A DNA stretch of 33,311 nucleotides from Bacillota bacterium (lineage in GTDB: Bacteria; Bacillota; Clostridia; Christensenellales; Aristaeellaceae): NCBI GenBank assembly GCA_023415715.1, contig JAEZJP010000179.1:1-33311 (forward strand), given 5' to 3'. Both the position numbers and the translations under genes were made by a program. Each line of letters starts with the position of its first letter. Position 1 is the first letter of the stretch. The notes below the pieces were generated by a model. The model did not search any database, was not told where the DNA came from, and saw only the letters and a list, made by a program, of their open reading frames with translations. Positions 32,334 through 33,311 of the stretch are shown here, piece by piece.

Positions 32334-32362
32334 TTGACAAATATTTGTATGGCTGATATCAT
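32334..32362 (+). promoter_or_regulatory. Sigma-A promoter for the FadR-type regulator
   Basis: Consensus TTGACA (32334-32339), 17-base spacer, TATCAT (32357-32362). Confidence 0.65.
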
Positions 32363-32375
32363 GTCATCAGATGAC
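32363..32375. promoter_or_regulatory. Probable operator of the FadR-type regulator
   Basis: GTCATC-A-GATGAC is a perfect 13-base palindrome directly after the -10 of the regulator's own promoter, where a bound dimer would block initiation. The related GTCATCTGATATC occurs at 33164 before the next gene. Confidence 0.6.
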
Positions 32376-32409
32376 TGAAGTGTACTATGCAATATGAGGT
32401 GAATGTTAG

Positions 32410-33114
32410 GTGAATGAAGAGGCAATTTTGAGCAAAGTTATTAAAAAGCCATCAGTGGCCTATACTGTTATGCAACGAATTACGCAAGCAATCATAAATC
32501 ACGAAATCAACCCTGGTGATGAATTGCCATCAGAAACTGAACTGTCCATAAGCATGGGCGTTGGCAAGTCCAGCGTACGTGAAGCCATAAAAATGCTTAG
32601 TGTAATGGGTGTAGTCGAATCTGTTCAGGGAGATGGTACATTTATCCGCCATAGCGTGGATGAACAGGGAATTAACCCATTGGTTTATCAAATGATACTT
32701 ATGCAGTCCGGCGATGAGTATATCTTTGAGTTGCGCAAAATGTTCGAACCGGCTTATACCCTCTTGGCAATGGAGCACGCAACCCCTGAAGATATCAAAA
32801 AAATTGCCAAGGCTGTAGAGAACCTTGAGTTAAATGTTCAAGCGAATAAGCAAACAGCAAATGATGACTTGTCATTTCATGAAGCGATTTTGCAGGCGAC
32901 ACATAATCCTTATGTGATCAAAATCGGTCAGACTGTTCTGCAGCTTTTTGTGGCTTCAATCCGCAATTCCATGTCCAACATTCCTGGGCAGGCGGTAGCC
33001 GACCACAAAATGATTCTGCAGGCGTTTATTGACCGCGATAAAGCCAAACTCACGGAAGCAGTCTATCAAAGCTTTGAAGGCTGGAGCAAAATGCTGCATA
33101 CGGCCGGGAAGTGA
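32410..33114 (+). CDS. FadR-subfamily GntR transcriptional regulator
   Basis: The 234-residue protein has a GntR winged helix (about residues 12-80: INPGDELPSETELSISMGVG then KSSVREAIKMLSVMGVVE) and an all-helical FCD ligand domain (about 95-230) with NDDLSFHEAI, and ADHKMILQAF carrying the Asp/His residues that usually bind a metal and a carboxylate. Regulators of this group sense sugar acids, lactate or other organic acids and commonly control the operon beside them. The start is GTG with GAGGTG upstream. The palindrome in its own promoter suggests autoregulation, and the second copy before the gene at 33228 points to the target. The effector cannot be told from the sequence. Confidence 0.92.
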   Translation: MNEEAILSKVIKKPSVAYTVMQRITQAIINHEINPGDELPSETELSISMGVGKSSVREAIKMLSVMGVVESVQGDGTFIRHSVDEQGINPLVYQMILMQSGDEYIFELRKMFEPAYTLLAMEHATPEDIKKIAKAVENLELNVQANKQTANDDLSFHEAILQATHNPYVIKIGQTVLQLFVASIRNSMSNIPGQAVADHKMILQAFIDRDKAKLTEAVYQSFEGWSKMLHTAGK

Positions 33115-33163
33115 ACGAAACAGGATATACTGTGATGCTACTCATAATTGTTTCTTATCCCAA

Positions 33164-33176
33164 GTCATCTGATATC
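33164..33176. promoter_or_regulatory. Second operator-like site before the gene at 33228
   Basis: GTCATCTGATATC shares GTCATCTGAT with the reverse complement of the site at 32363. It lies 51 bases before the next start codon. Confidence 0.5.
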
Positions 33177-33227
33177 ATATATATGAAGATATATGGTGAA
33201 ATTTGATTAAAAATAGGGGGGACTAAT

Positions 33228-33311
33228 ATGCGCTATGAACGGATTGGTACTCACTGGACGCTGCAAATTATGGACAATGGTTCAGTATCGCTTATTGACA
33301 CTGTACACCAG
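33228..33311 (+). CDS. Start of an unidentified gene, cut by the window end
   Basis: ATG at 33228 follows AGGGGGGA at good distance and opens a frame of 28 codons to the window end, beginning MRYERIGTHWTLQIMDNGSV. Too little is seen to name the product. There is no signal peptide at the start. Its place after the FadR-type regulator, behind a copy of the likely operator, makes it the probable regulated gene, in many such loci a sugar-acid or organic-acid catabolic enzyme. Confidence 0.6.
   Translation, partial: MRYERIGTHWTLQIMDNGSVSLIDTVHQ

Overview
The window looks like a chromosomal segment of an anaerobic Bacillota, probably class Clostridia. The reasons are family content (DegV, hemerythrin, FapA/DUF342, a two-domain PPK2, two methyl-accepting chemotaxis proteins, a FadR-type regulator, a Pro-Thr linked FN3 protease), strong GGAGG-type ribosome binding sites and consensus sigma-A promoters. 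No rRNA operon, intact tRNA or CRISPR array was seen. The species cannot be named from the sequence alone.

Layout. 1-4650: a fragment of a tailed-phage packaging module on the minus strand (small terminase, large terminase, portal), bracketed by inverted-orientation copies of a GC-rich mosaic repeat and cut off after the portal gene. 4691-7820: an Lgt-like membrane protein overlapping an exported phosphodiester glycosidase, and a divergent exported leucine-rich-repeat protein. 8032-10010: an AT-rich orphan, the decayed C-terminus of a RAYT (REP-associated tyrosine transposase) with its REP, a phage-type SSB, and another large mosaic repeat copy. 10072-15754: FapA/DUF342 protein, tandem-domain PPK2 kinase, hemerythrin, MATE exporter. 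16068-21075: chemoreceptor, VOC protein, DegV, an Imm_5-like protein and a TSUP exporter. 21375-25193: a secreted orphan, then co-oriented minus-strand genes (double VOC, two GNATs, YdcF) separated by related hairpin repeats, with a decayed tRNA-Met. 25224-29880: serine protease with FN3 domains, a fourth mosaic repeat copy, DUF454, and a membrane-anchored coiled-coil stalk ending in an FMN-binding domain. 30451-33311: a second chemoreceptor, then a FadR-type regulator with a palindromic operator that recurs before the next gene, which runs off the window.

Themes. Much of the accessory character comes from dispersed repeats: the mosaic family (copies A-D), RAYT-type REPs, two related terminator hairpins, short palindromic elements, and the attC-like spacers. 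Several encoded proteins act at the cell surface (protease, LRR, glycosidase, FMN stalk, chemoreceptors). No complete novel defence or mobile system is proven. The strongest leads are the isolated packaging triad with its repeats, the attC-like array beside a tRNA relic, and the FMN-on-a-stalk protein. All domain calls are by eye; no search was run.
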